From Streptomyces olivochromogenes (GTDB taxonomy: Bacteria > Actinomycetota > Actinomycetes > Streptomycetales > Streptomycetaceae), in NCBI RefSeq assembly GCF_021538895.1, contig NZ_JADDRL010000063.1, forward strand, positions 1 through 55,970: a stretch of DNA of 55,970 nt, given 5' to 3'. The stretch's first letter is position 1. Each line of letters starts with the position of its first letter. This document shows positions 34,425-42,814 of the stretch, in pieces. The notes under the pieces were generated by a model. It ran no database searches and was not told the origin of the DNA. It saw only the letters and a program-made list of their open reading frames with translations. Position numbers and translations under genes: made by a program.

Positions 34425-34445
34425 CGGCGGGCCACCGGCCCGCCG
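34425..34445 (+). terminator. Stem-loop after holin-like gene
   Basis: CGGCGGGCC (34425-34433) and GGCCCGCCG (34437-34445) form a perfect 9-bp stem with an ACC loop 21 bp after the stop. A weak T-rich stretch (GTGTTTC) follows. It probably ends the transcript before the oxidoreductase gene. Confidence 0.6.
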
Positions 34446-34570
34446 TCCTCGTGTTTCGGCGGCCCGGGGCGCCCGCCGCCGCGCCGAAACAGCCCGCTTC
34501 GCGGCGTTTGGAGGTCCGGACCAGGGGGACGCGGTAGGCCTCGGACGAGCCACACCGCCGGAGGCGTCCT

Positions 34571-35980
34571 GTGAGTCGACCCCGCATCGTGATCGTCGGT
34601 GCCGGCTTCGCCGGGTACCGGACGGCTCGCGCCCTGGCGCGGGCGAGCCGGTACAAGGCCGACCTCACCCTGCTGAACCCGACCGACTACTTCCTGTATC
34701 TGCCCCTGTTGCCCCAGGTCTCCGCCGGGATCCTGGAGCCGCGCCGGGTCACCGTCTCCCTGAGCACGCTGCGCGGCGTACGCCTGCTGCTCGGCGAGGC
34801 CGACCACGTCGACCTCGACGGCCGCACCGTGCAGTACACGGACCCCGAGGGCGCGAGCGGGACCCTGCCGTACGACCGGCTGGTCCTCGCCGCGGGCAGC
34901 GTCAACAAGCTGCTGCCGATCCCCGGTGTCGCCGAGCACGCGCACGGCTTCCGCGGCCTGCCCGAGGCGCTGTACCTGCGCGACCACGTGACCCGGCAGA
35001 TGGAGCTCGCCGCCGCGGCCGACGACCCCAAGGGCGCCGTCGCGCGGTGCACCTTCGTCGTGGTCGGCGCCGGCTACACCGGCACGGAGGTGGCCGCGCA
35101 GATGCAGTTGTACACCGCCGAAATGGCCCGCAGGCGGCCGTTGCCGGGCGGCGTGCGGCCACGCTGGATGCTGCTCGACATCGCGCCGCGCCTGCTGCCC
35201 GAGCTGGACGAGCGGCTCTCGCGCACCGCCGACCGCGTACTGCGCCGGCGGGGCGTCGAGGTGCGCACGGGGACGTCCGTGCGGGAGGCCACGCACGACG
35301 GAGTGCTGCTCTCCGACGGCGAGTTCGTCGAGACGCGGACGCTGGTGTGGTGCGTGGGCGTACGGCCCGATCCGCTGGTGGAGGCCACCGGACGGCCACT
35401 GGAGCGGGGACGGCTGATCGTCGACCCGTACCTCCAAGTGCCCGGCAGTCCCGAGGTGTTCGCCTGCGGTGACGCGGCCGCCGTGCCCGATCTGAACCGG
35501 CCCGGGACGTTCACCCCGATGACCGCCCAGCACGCCTGGCGGCAGGGCCGGGTCGCGGCGCACAACGTTGCCGCCTCGCTCGGCATCGGCGAGCGCCGCC
35601 CGTATCGCCACCGCGACCTGGGCTTCCTCGTGGACCTGGGTGGCGTCCAGGCGGCCGCCGACCCGCTCGGCATCGCCCTGTCCGGCCCGCCGGCCGGCGT
35701 CGTCACCCGCGGCTACCACCTCGCGGCGATGCCGGGCAACCGCGTGCGCGTCGCCGCCGACTGGGTCCTGGAGGCCGTACTGCCGCGCCAGGCCGTCCAG
35801 TTGGGACTCGTCCGGTCCTGGTCGGTGCCCCTGGACACGGCGTCCCCGGAACTGGCCCGGGTGGCGGGCGGGCCGTGGCGGTCGGACCGGCAGCCCGCGC
35901 CCACCCCGGCCCCCAGCGAGCACCATCGCGGCCCGGGGCCCGTGAAGCGCTCCGACATCCCCGCCGAAGGAGACTCATGA
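34571..35980 (+). CDS. Type II NADH dehydrogenase-like FAD oxidoreductase
   Basis: A 469-residue two-dinucleotide-binding flavoprotein like Ndh. The FAD motif is VIVGAGFAG (6-14), the NAD(P)H motif VVVGAGYTG (about 160-168), and the second FAD contact FACGDAAAVP. The C-terminal 100 residues are less like Ndh and end in a hydrophilic Pro-rich tail instead of a clear membrane anchor. The likely role is non-proton-pumping oxidation of NADH to quinone. GTG at 34571 was taken as start (MSRPRIVIVG). It overlaps the transketolase gene (ATGA). Confidence 0.87.
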   Translation: MSRPRIVIVGAGFAGYRTARALARASRYKADLTLLNPTDYFLYLPLLPQVSAGILEPRRVTVSLSTLRGVRLLLGEADHVDLDGRTVQYTDPEGASGTLPYDRLVLAAGSVNKLLPIPGVAEHAHGFRGLPEALYLRDHVTRQMELAAAADDPKGAVARCTFVVVGAGYTGTEVAAQMQLYTAEMARRRPLPGGVRPRWMLLDIAPRLLPELDERLSRTADRVLRRRGVEVRTGTSVREATHDGVLLSDGEFVETRTLVWCVGVRPDPLVEATGRPLERGRLIVDPYLQVPGSPEVFACGDAAAVPDLNRPGTFTPMTAQHAWRQGRVAAHNVAASLGIGERRPYRHRDLGFLVDLGGVQAAADPLGIALSGPPAGVVTRGYHLAAMPGNRVRVAADWVLEAVLPRQAVQLGLVRSWSVPLDTASPELARVAGGPWRSDRQPAPTPAPSEHHRGPGPVKRSDIPAEGDS

Positions 35981-37824
35981 ACACCGACGAACTCGCCGAA
36001 CTCGCCCAGCAGTTGCGCGTGGACAGCGTGCGGGCCGCCGCCGTGGCGGGGTCCGGGCACCCCACGTCCTCGATGTCCGCCGCGGAGCTGATGGCCGTCC
36101 TGCTCGACCGCCACTTCCGCTACGACTTCGAGCGCCCCGCCCACCGGGCCAACGACCGCTTCGTCCTCTCCAAGGGACACGCCTCACCCCTGCTGTACGC
36201 CGTGTACAAGGCGGTCGGCGTCATCGACGACGCCGAGCTGAACACCTACCGCAAGCTCGGCAGCCGGCTGGAGGGGCACCCGACCCCGCGGCGGCTGCCG
36301 TGGGTGGAGACCGCCACCGGCTCGCTCGGCCAGGGCCTCCCGGTCGGCGTCGGCATCGCGCTGGCCGGCAAGCGGCTGGACCACATCGCGTACCGCGTAT
36401 GGGTGCTGTGCGGGGACAGCGAGCTGGCCGAGGGCTCCGTGTGGGAGGCCGTCGAGCACGCCGCGTACGAACACCTCGACAACCTGACGGCCATCGTGGA
36501 CGTCAACCGGCTCGGCCAGCGCGGACCCACCCGGCACGGTCACGACCTGGACGCCTACGCCCGCCGCTTCCAGGCCTTCGGCTGGCACACCGTGGAGATC
36601 GACGGGCACGACGTGGACGCCGTCGACCGCGCCTACGGCGAGGCCCGGTCCACCCGCGGGCAGCCCACCGTGATCCTCGCCCGCACCCTCAAGGGCAAGG
36701 GCGTCGCCGCCGCGCAGGACCGCGAGGGGCTGCACGGCAAGCCGCTGTCGGATCCCGAGGAGGCGATCGCCGAGCTCGGCGGCCCGCGCGACCTGCGCAT
36801 CCGGGTGCAGGAACCGCCCGTCGCCCGCCTGCTGCACTCCGTGCCCACCAACGCGCTCGTCCTCCCGCCCTACGAGAAGGGCGACGAGGTCGCGACCCGC
36901 GACGCCTTCGGCGCGGCGCTCGCCGCGCTCGGCAACGCCCGCGGCGACATCGTGGCCCTGGACGGCGAGGTCGGGGACTCCACCCGCACCGAGCTCTTCG
37001 CCAAGGAGCACCCCGACCGCTACTTCGAGTGCTACATCGCCGAACAGCAGCTGGTCGCCGCCGCCGTCGGCATGGCCACGCGCGGCTGGGTGCCCTACGC
37101 CGCGACGTTCGCCGCCTTCCTCACCCGCGCCCACGACTTCGTGCGCATGGCCGCGATCAGCGGCTCCGGCATCAACCTGGTCGGCTCCCACGCGGGCGTC
37201 GCCATCGGCCAGGACGGGCCCTCGCAGATGGGTCTGGAGGACCTGGCGATGTTCCGGGCGCTGTACGGCTCGACCGTGCTGTACCCGTGCGACGCCAACC
37301 AGACCGCGAAGCTCGTCGCCGCCATGTCCGGCCTGGACGGTATCCGCTACCTGCGCACCTCGCGCGGCAAGAGCCCGGTGATCTACGGCCCGGACGAGGA
37401 GTTCCCGGTCGGCGGCTGCAAGGTGCTGCGCTCCTCCGAAGAGGACCGGCTGACCGTGGTCGCGGCCGGTGTCACCGTGCGCGAGGCCCTGGCCGCCGCC
37501 GACCTCCTCGCGGAGGAGGACATCGCGATCCGGGTCATCGACCTGTACTCGGTCAAGCCCGTCGACCGGCCCACGCTGCGGCAGGCCGCCGAGGAGACCG
37601 GCTGCCTGGTCTCCGTCGAGGACCACCATCCCGAGGGCGGCCTCGGGGACGCCGTCCTCGACGCGTTCCTCGACGGCGGGCCCGTCCCCCGCCTGGTCCG
37701 GCTCGCCGTCCGGACGATGCCCGGTTCGGCCGCCCCCGACGAGCAGATGCACGCCGCGGGCATCGACGCCGACGCCATCGCGACGGCCGGCCGGCTGCTG
37801 GTGGAGGAGGCGATCGTGCGGTGA
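35977..37824 (+). CDS. Transketolase
   Basis: A 615-residue transketolase, fused N- and C-terminal halves in one chain. GHPTSSMSAAEL and GHASPLLYAVY hold cofactor-contacting His residues. GDSELAEGS (146-154) starts the thiamine-diphosphate motif, IAEQQL contains the catalytic-site Glu, and the transketolase C-domain runs from about 490. It is shorter than classical TktA (about 660-690 residues) and resembles the actinobacterial/animal-type group. The start codon overlaps the end of the oxidoreductase gene, an unusual pairing of pentose-phosphate chemistry with NADH oxidation. Confidence 0.92.
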   Translation: MNTDELAELAQQLRVDSVRAAAVAGSGHPTSSMSAAELMAVLLDRHFRYDFERPAHRANDRFVLSKGHASPLLYAVYKAVGVIDDAELNTYRKLGSRLEGHPTPRRLPWVETATGSLGQGLPVGVGIALAGKRLDHIAYRVWVLCGDSELAEGSVWEAVEHAAYEHLDNLTAIVDVNRLGQRGPTRHGHDLDAYARRFQAFGWHTVEIDGHDVDAVDRAYGEARSTRGQPTVILARTLKGKGVAAAQDREGLHGKPLSDPEEAIAELGGPRDLRIRVQEPPVARLLHSVPTNALVLPPYEKGDEVATRDAFGAALAALGNARGDIVALDGEVGDSTRTELFAKEHPDRYFECYIAEQQLVAAAVGMATRGWVPYAATFAAFLTRAHDFVRMAAISGSGINLVGSHAGVAIGQDGPSQMGLEDLAMFRALYGSTVLYPCDANQTAKLVAAMSGLDGIRYLRTSRGKSPVIYGPDEEFPVGGCKVLRSSEEDRLTVVAAGVTVREALAAADLLAEEDIAIRVIDLYSVKPVDRPTLRQAAEETGCLVSVEDHHPEGGLGDAVLDAFLDGGPVPRLVRLAVRTMPGSAAPDEQMHAAGIDADAIATAGRLLVEEAIVR

Positions 37825-37915
37825 CGACCGCCGCGGCGCGGCCCTCGGATCCGGCCGATGCCGACCGGACGCGTTGCGTGGTTGAACCGTGGTCGAAGGT
37901 TTGAGCAGGGGCCTG

Positions 37916-37943
37916 ATGGCCACTCGACCACAGAGGTGGCCAT
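37916..37943 (+). promoter_or_regulatory. Inverted repeat covering the gvpO ribosome site and start
   Basis: ATGGCCAC (37916-37923) is the exact reverse complement of GTGGCCAT (37936-37943), with a 12-nt loop. The right arm includes the AT of the gvpO start codon and the loop holds the AGAGG ribosome site. In RNA this would form an 8-bp hairpin that could limit translation of the first gas vesicle gene. Confidence 0.45.
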
Positions 37944-38334
37944 GACGAACACAAAGAACACACCACAGGCACAGCGTTCACGGAACGCACAGGAACCGAC
38001 GCGGGAAAAGGAACCGACGCGGGAACCGAGCAGGAGTGGCGAGACCCAGGCGGCAAAGGACCGGCCGAGCCCGATGGAAGTGTTGCGCCAGGCGCGCGGC
38101 CAGCTCGCGGAGCTGACCGGCATGGCCGCCGAGTCGGTGTCGTGCTTCGAGCAGACGGAGGACGGCTGGGCGCTGGAGATCGAGGTCCTGGAGCTGCCCA
38201 GGGTGCCCGACACGATGAGCCTGATGGCCAGCTACCAGGTTGAACTGGATCCGCGCGGTCAGCTCACCGGATACCGGCGTGTCCGCCGCTACGAACGCGG
38301 CCGCGCCGACGCACACAGGCCCGGCGGCCGCTAG
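37942..38334 (+). CDS. gvpO: Gas vesicle protein GvpO
   Basis: A 130-residue GvpO-family protein. The N-terminal 50 residues are charged and disordered (repeated EPTREKEPTRE). The conserved part begins MEVLRQARGQLAELTG, and LEIEVLELPRVPDTMSLMASY is the strongest family match. GvpO is an accessory or regulatory protein needed for vesicle formation in haloarchaea. Here it leads the operon gvpOAFGYZJLSK, an order known from Streptomyces. ATG at 37942 was chosen on the AGAGG site. There is a 61-bp gap to gvpA. Confidence 0.9.
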   Translation: MTNTKNTPQAQRSRNAQEPTREKEPTREPSRSGETQAAKDRPSPMEVLRQARGQLAELTGMAAESVSCFEQTEDGWALEIEVLELPRVPDTMSLMASYQVELDPRGQLTGYRRVRRYERGRADAHRPGGR

Positions 38335-38395
38335 GCCGCCCGCCCGCGGCGACGACCGCGGAAGACACATCCACGGAAGAGGAGGCGTGAGCGGC

Positions 38396-38815
38396 ATGAC
38401 CGTTGTCCCGGCACAGCAGGCCGGCGGTGGAGGCAGTGGAAGCCTCTACGACGTTCTGGAACTCGTCCTCGACAGGGGTCTCGTCATCGACGCCTTCGTG
38501 CGGGTTTCCCTGGTCGGCATCGAGATCCTCAAGATCGACGTACGGGTCGTCGTGGCCAGCGTCGACACGTACCTGCGCTTCGCCGAAGCGTGCAACCGGA
38601 TGGACCTGGAGGCAGGTCCGCGCAAGCCCCCGGGGCTCGCGGACATCGTCGGCGAGGTCACCGAGTCCGGCGCCCGAGGCAAGTCCAAGGGGGCGCTGTC
38701 CGGCGCCGCACAGACCGTCTCCGACGCGTTCCGGCAGGCACGCGAGGAGGGTGAGGCCGAGCCCAGGCCGCGGTCCCGCAAGACGAACGCGCGCAGGAAG
38801 GAGGAGCAGGAATGA
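38396..38815 (+). CDS. gvpA: Gas vesicle structural protein GvpA
   Basis: A 139-residue GvpA homologue. Residues 15-75 hold the conserved core (SLYDVLELVLDRGLVIDAF, VSLVGIEILKIDVRVVVASVDTYLRFAE), which builds the amphipathic ribs of the gas vesicle wall. Residues 76-139 are an extra hydrophilic tail ending in a basic run (RPRSRKTNARRKEEQE). Cyanobacterial GvpA is only about 70 residues, so this is a long form. GAGGAGG is followed closely by GTG at 38387 and at better spacing by ATG at 38396; the ATG was chosen. It overlaps gvpF by 4 bp. Confidence 0.93.
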   Translation: MTVVPAQQAGGGGSGSLYDVLELVLDRGLVIDAFVRVSLVGIEILKIDVRVVVASVDTYLRFAEACNRMDLEAGPRKPPGLADIVGEVTESGARGKSKGALSGAAQTVSDAFRQAREEGEAEPRPRSRKTNARRKEEQE

Positions 38816-39588
38816 GCACGTACGTCTACGGCATCACGGCGCACGAGCACCCCGCGCTCCCGAAGGGCATGGACGGCGTCGGCGATCCGCCGCGTCCCGT
38901 GCGCGTCCTGGAGGAGGCTGACCTGGCCGCCTTGGTCAGCGACGCCCCGGAGGACCTGCGTGCCAAGCGCCGGGAACTGCTCGCCCACCAGAACGTGATC
39001 GCCGAGGCGGGCGCGGCCGGTTGTGTGCTGCCGATGCGCTTCGGCAGCGTCGCCCCGGACGACGCCACGGTTGCCGACGTGCTCGCCGAGCGCGCCGACC
39101 ACTACCGGGAACGCCTGCAGGCGCTGGAGAACAAGGTCGAGTACAACGTCAAGGCGAGCCACATCGAAGAGGCCGTCCTGCACCGCGTGATGGCCGACAA
39201 CCCGGAGATCCGCGCCCTGACCGAGGCCAACCGGCAAGCCGACGGCGGCACCTATGAACAGCGTCTGCAGCTCGGCGAGATGGTGGTGGCCGCCGTACAG
39301 GCCAAGGAGGCCGAGGACGCCATCGCGGTGGAGCGCGCCCTGGAACCGGTGGCCAGCGCCGTGAGCGTGGGCCCCGGCTCCACCGGCTGGCTGGCCAATG
39401 TGTCCTTCCTGGTGGACCGGGGGTCCGCCGAGGACTTCGTCGCAGCCGTGCAGCGGGCCCGGGAGGACCTGGCCCACCTGGAGCTGCAGGTCAACGGGCC
39501 GCTGCCGCCGTACAGCTTCGTGGAGCCCGGCCCGGCCGAGCCCGCGGGCACCACGGCGGGCGGCGGCCTGGAGCACGAGGAGAAGTGA
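38812..39588 (+). CDS. gvpF: Gas vesicle protein GvpF
   Basis: A 258-residue GvpL/GvpF-family protein. It starts TYVYGIT, the hallmark strand of the family. LPMRFGSVAPDD and VEYNVKASH lie in the middle, and NVSFLVDRGSAEDFV with LEVNGPLPPYSFVE-like sequence near the end is the second domain. GvpF binds GvpA and is thought to act in early wall assembly. The start overlaps the gvpA stop (ATGA). GvpL further down is a paralogue. Confidence 0.93.
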   Translation: MSTYVYGITAHEHPALPKGMDGVGDPPRPVRVLEEADLAALVSDAPEDLRAKRRELLAHQNVIAEAGAAGCVLPMRFGSVAPDDATVADVLAERADHYRERLQALENKVEYNVKASHIEEAVLHRVMADNPEIRALTEANRQADGGTYEQRLQLGEMVVAAVQAKEAEDAIAVERALEPVASAVSVGPGSTGWLANVSFLVDRGSAEDFVAAVQRAREDLAHLELQVNGPLPPYSFVEPGPAEPAGTTAGGGLEHEEK

Positions 39589-39589
39589 G

Positions 39590-39850
39590 ATGGCTGGGCT
39601 GTTCGGCGAAATCCTGCTGCTGCCGTTCGCTCCGGTGCGCGGCGCCGGCTGGGTGATCGAGCAAGTGGTCCGGGAGGCGGAGCGGCTGTACTACGACCCG
39701 GCCGCCGTCCGGGCCGAACTCGCCCAGCTCGAAGAGCGGTTGACGGCGGGCGAGATCGACGAGGAGGAGTTCGACCGGGTGGAGGACGAATTGCTCGACC
39801 GGCTGGAGATCGCTCTGCGCCGGAGTACGGAGACGGACCAGGGGACGTGA
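39590..39850 (+). CDS. gvpG: Gas vesicle protein GvpG
   Basis: An 86-residue GvpG. The hydrophobic N-terminus FGEILLLPFAPVRGAGWVIE and the charged helical remainder (AELAQLEERLTAGEIDEEE) match the family, an assembly factor of uncertain action. ATG at 39590 follows GAGGAGAAG and starts one base after the gvpF stop. The gene lies 3 bp before gvpY. Confidence 0.92.
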   Translation: MAGLFGEILLLPFAPVRGAGWVIEQVVREAERLYYDPAAVRAELAQLEERLTAGEIDEEEFDRVEDELLDRLEIALRRSTETDQGT

Positions 39851-39853
39851 CAC

Positions 39854-40489
39854 ATGAATCGCATGGGACTGGGCCTCGCCGTAGGGGCCGGATACCTGCT
39901 CGGACGGACGAGGAAGATGAAGTTGGCGTTCGCGCTCGGCACGCTGGCGGCCGGTAAGCGGCTGCCTCTGAGCCCCGGCGCGCTCGCCGAGGTGGTCTCG
40001 CATCAGCTGCGGGACAACCCGCAGTTCAAGGAGATCGGCGACCAGCTGCGCGAGGACCTGCGGGGCGTCGGCAAGGCAGCCTCCGGCGCCATGGTCGAGC
40101 GGCAGATGGACGCCCTCGCCGACCGGCTGCACGGGCGCACCTCCGAGGTGCGCGACCAACTCGAATCGGTTACGGGCCTCGCGAGCCCGGACGGGTCCGC
40201 GGACGAGGACGACGGCCGCGAGGACTCGGAGCCCGAGGAGGACGAGACGCGGCAGGGTGCCGATGGCGAACGGTCGGGCGAGTCCCGCCGGGCCTCCAAG
40301 GGGAGCGCGCGTAAGGCGGCCGACAGGTCCCCCGCCGGCAAGGCGACGACGAAGGCCTCGGCCAAGAAGGCCCCCGCCAAGAAGGCGGCGGCGAAGAGGA
40401 CGACGACGGCCAGGAAGAAGACGTCCGCGGGCGGGAGTGCGGCCCGTGGCGGCAGGAACCGGCTTCCGAAGGGAGGCGAGGAGTCATGA
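39854..40489 (+). CDS. gvpY: Gas vesicle cluster protein GvpY (histone H1-like tail)
   Basis: A 211-residue protein named by position. A glycine-rich hydrophobic start (MGLGLAVGAGYLLG) and a helical middle (LAEVVSHQLRDNPQFKEIGDQL, to about 100) are followed by an acidic stretch (ADEDDGREDSEPEEDE). The last 70 residues are rich in Lys, Ala and Ser (KASAKKAPAKKAAAKR), like the tail of histone H1 or Streptomyces HupS. It has no assigned biochemical role; automated annotation as DNA primase would rest only on the basic tail. It overlaps gvpZ by 4 bp. Confidence 0.8.
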   Translation: MNRMGLGLAVGAGYLLGRTRKMKLAFALGTLAAGKRLPLSPGALAEVVSHQLRDNPQFKEIGDQLREDLRGVGKAASGAMVERQMDALADRLHGRTSEVRDQLESVTGLASPDGSADEDDGREDSEPEEDETRQGADGERSGESRRASKGSARKAADRSPAGKATTKASAKKAPAKKAAAKRTTTARKKTSAGGSAARGGRNRLPKGGEES

Positions 40490-41646
40490 CCGACACCCTC
40501 GGAACCGCGCGCTCCACCGCGTCGTCCGCGGCGGGCGGCGCCACCGACGGCGGGCTCGGCCGGCTGGCACAGAGCGAGGCGGCGGACCGCCTGAAGGAAG
40601 AGGTGCAGGAGTACCTCGCCGCCCAGGCCCAGCGGTTGCTCGTCGGCGCCGGCCGCAAGCTCGGCGAGACCACGGTGAAGCTCAACGACATCGCGGAGGG
40701 CAACAGCCCCGGCTTCGGCCGGCTCGCCCTCGACGCCGGCCGCAAGTTCGCCGAGGGCAAGGGCCCGGTGCGCTCCGCACTGGAGCTCGGCGCCTCCCGG
40801 GCGAAGGACAACGTGATGGGCGCGCTGAAGAACCTCGGCGGCGGCAAGAGCAAGCGCAAGCGCGCCGCCGGCCACAAGCCCACCGTCATCATCGAGTACG
40901 TCGACGTCGGCGTGCCGCTGCGCACGGCCTACGACCAGTGGACTCAATACCAGGACTTCAGCACCTTCGCCAAGGGCGTCAAGAGCGCGAACCGCGCCGA
41001 CGACACGACGTCGGACTGGAAGCTCAAGGTCTTCTGGTCCAACCGCAGCTGGAAGGCCCACACCACCGAGCAGGTCCCCGACTACCGCATCCAGTGGTCG
41101 TCGGAGGGCGCCAAGGGAACCACCAGGGGCGTGGTCTCCTTCCACGAGCTGGAGGAGAACCTCACCCGCGTGCTGCTGGTCATGGAGTACTACCCCAGCG
41201 GCCTGTTCGAGAAGACCGGCAACATCTGGCGCGCCCAGGGCCGCCGGGCCCGGCTCGACCTCAAGAACTTCGCCCGCTTCATCACCCTCAAGGGGGAGGC
41301 GGAGGACGGCTGGCGCGGCGAGATCCGCGACGGCGAGGTCGTCCGCAGCCACGAGGACGCGGTCGCCGAGGAGGAGGACGAGGCGCGTGCCGAGGACGCC
41401 GAGGACACGGACGAGGACGAGGAGCCCGAGTCCGACGAGCCGGAGGAGTACGAGGACGAAGAGGGCACCGAGGAGCCTGAGGAGGACGAGGAGGCAGAGG
41501 ACGACGAGGACGCGGAGTACGACGCCGAGGACGAGGAGCCCGGGCGGTACCAGGACGAGGACGAGTCCGCCTACGAGGACGAGGACGAGGACCGGGACGA
41601 GGAGGAGGACGAAGACGCCTACGCCAAGAGCGGGAGCCGTCGATGA
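40486..41646 (+). CDS. gvpZ: Gas vesicle cluster protein GvpZ (SRPBCC domain, acidic tail)
   Basis: A 386-residue protein. An N-terminal helical region (1-130, partly basic: GGGKSKRKRAAGHK) is followed by an SRPBCC/cyclase-like domain (about 135-275; VIIEYVDVGVPLRTAYDQWTQ, then WRAQGRRARLDLKNFARFI). The last 90 residues are almost entirely Glu and Asp with scattered Tyr. SRPBCC domains bind hydrophobic ligands. The acidic tail contrasts with the basic tail of GvpY encoded next door. Starts in the gvpY stop and ends in the gvpJ start (4-bp overlaps). Confidence 0.82.
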   Translation: MTDTLGTARSTASSAAGGATDGGLGRLAQSEAADRLKEEVQEYLAAQAQRLLVGAGRKLGETTVKLNDIAEGNSPGFGRLALDAGRKFAEGKGPVRSALELGASRAKDNVMGALKNLGGGKSKRKRAAGHKPTVIIEYVDVGVPLRTAYDQWTQYQDFSTFAKGVKSANRADDTTSDWKLKVFWSNRSWKAHTTEQVPDYRIQWSSEGAKGTTRGVVSFHELEENLTRVLLVMEYYPSGLFEKTGNIWRAQGRRARLDLKNFARFITLKGEAEDGWRGEIRDGEVVRSHEDAVAEEEDEARAEDAEDTDEDEEPESDEPEEYEDEEGTEEPEEDEEAEDDEDAEYDAEDEEPGRYQDEDESAYEDEDEDRDEEEDEDAYAKSGSRR

Positions 41647-41996
41647 CCACGCCTGGCCGGCTGCCCCAGCCCTACGGTCACGACGGGAGCGCCAACCTCG
41701 CCGACATCCTGGAGCGCGTCCTCGACAAGGGCATCGTCATCGCCGGTGACATCCGGATCAACCTGCTCGACATCGAACTGCTCACGGTCAAGCTGCGGCT
41801 CGTCGTCTGCTCGGTGGACAAGGCGAAGGAGATGGGCATCGACTGGTGGGAGACCGATCCGGCGCTGTCCTCGCACGCCCGTCGAGAGGAACTCGCCCGG
41901 GAGAAGCGCCGCGACGAACTCGCTCGGGAGAACGCCGAGCTGCGTGAGCGCCTGGCCGAGCTGGAGCCGGGGCGGGGGCAGGAGGAGGACCGATGA
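41643..41996 (+). CDS. gvpJ: Gas vesicle protein GvpJ (GvpA-like minor wall protein)
   Basis: A 117-residue GvpA-family paralogue. Its core NLADILERVLDKGIVIAGDI and RINLLDIELLTVKLRLVVC aligns with GvpA. The C-terminal 45 residues form a charged helix with an EELAREKRRDELAREN-type heptad pattern, probably a coiled coil. GvpJ is thought to cap or nucleate the conical ends of the vesicle. It overlaps gvpL by 4 bp. Confidence 0.9.
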   Translation: MTTPGRLPQPYGHDGSANLADILERVLDKGIVIAGDIRINLLDIELLTVKLRLVVCSVDKAKEMGIDWWETDPALSSHARREELAREKRRDELARENAELRERLAELEPGRGQEEDR

Positions 41997-42814
41997 CGGC
42001 GATGACCGGCCTGCGGTACGTCTACGCGATCTGCCGCCCGTTCGAGGCGGCCCTGCAGTCCCAGCTGACGGGCGTGGCGGGCGCCCCGCCGGGACTGCTG
42101 CGCCACCACGGGCTGGTCGCCGTCGTCAGTACGGTCCCGGAGCGGGACTTCGCCGAGGAACCGCTCCGCGCCCACCTGGAGGACCTCGACTGGCTGACCG
42201 ACACGGCACGGGCCCACCAGGGGGTGATCGACGCGCTCACCACCGTGACCACGCCGCTGCCGCTCCGGCTCGCCACCGTCTTCCGCGACGACAGCGGCGT
42301 ACGCGTCATGATGGAGACGGGCGAGGCCGGCTTCCGGCGCACCCTCGACCGGCTGGACGGCCGGGTGGAATGGGGCGTCAAGGTCCATCTGGACCCGGTG
42401 CGGGAGCCCGAGACGGTGGAGGACGAGCCCACCGACGCCGCGAGCCCGGAGAGCCGGCCCACCAGTGGCCGGGACTATCTGCGCCGGCGCCGGCAGCGCG
42501 TCCGGTCCGACGAGGACAGGTGGCGGCAGGCCGAGGAATTCGCGAGCCGACTTCACACGGCGCTTTCCGGGCACGCCGAGGAAGCCCGCCTGCACGCCCC
42601 GCAGAACTCGACGCTTTCCGGAGTGCCGGGACAGAATGTGCTCAACGCCGCCTATCTGGTGCCGCGCGCGGAATCCGAGGAATTCGTGGAACTGGTGGAC
42701 CGTACGAAGGACGATGTTCTCGGAGTTCCCGGAGTTTCCGGAATTCGGGTGGAACTCACCGGGCCCTGGGCGGCGTATTCGTTCACCGGCGAGTTGTCCG
42801 GGGAGGAGCGGTGA
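41993..42814 (+). CDS. gvpL: Gas vesicle protein GvpL
   Basis: A 273-residue GvpL/GvpF-family protein and paralogue of GvpF in the same operon. LRYVYAICRPFE at the start and LPLRLATVFRDDSGVR in the first domain match. A charged insert follows (GRDYLRRRRQRVRSDEDRW). NAAYLVPRAESEEFVEL and GPWAAYSFTGE close the second domain. GvpL is a hub contacting other accessory Gvp proteins in archaeal systems. It overlaps gvpS (GTGA). Confidence 0.92.
   Translation: MTAMTGLRYVYAICRPFEAALQSQLTGVAGAPPGLLRHHGLVAVVSTVPERDFAEEPLRAHLEDLDWLTDTARAHQGVIDALTTVTTPLPLRLATVFRDDSGVRVMMETGEAGFRRTLDRLDGRVEWGVKVHLDPVREPETVEDEPTDAASPESRPTSGRDYLRRRRQRVRSDEDRWRQAEEFASRLHTALSGHAEEARLHAPQNSTLSGVPGQNVLNAAYLVPRAESEEFVELVDRTKDDVLGVPGVSGIRVELTGPWAAYSFTGELSGEER

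Noticed and set aside
39854..40489. DNA primase or histone identity for GvpY
   Set aside because: Only the Lys/Ala-rich tail resembles such proteins. There is no primase motif, and gene order identifies it as the GvpY position of the gas vesicle operon.
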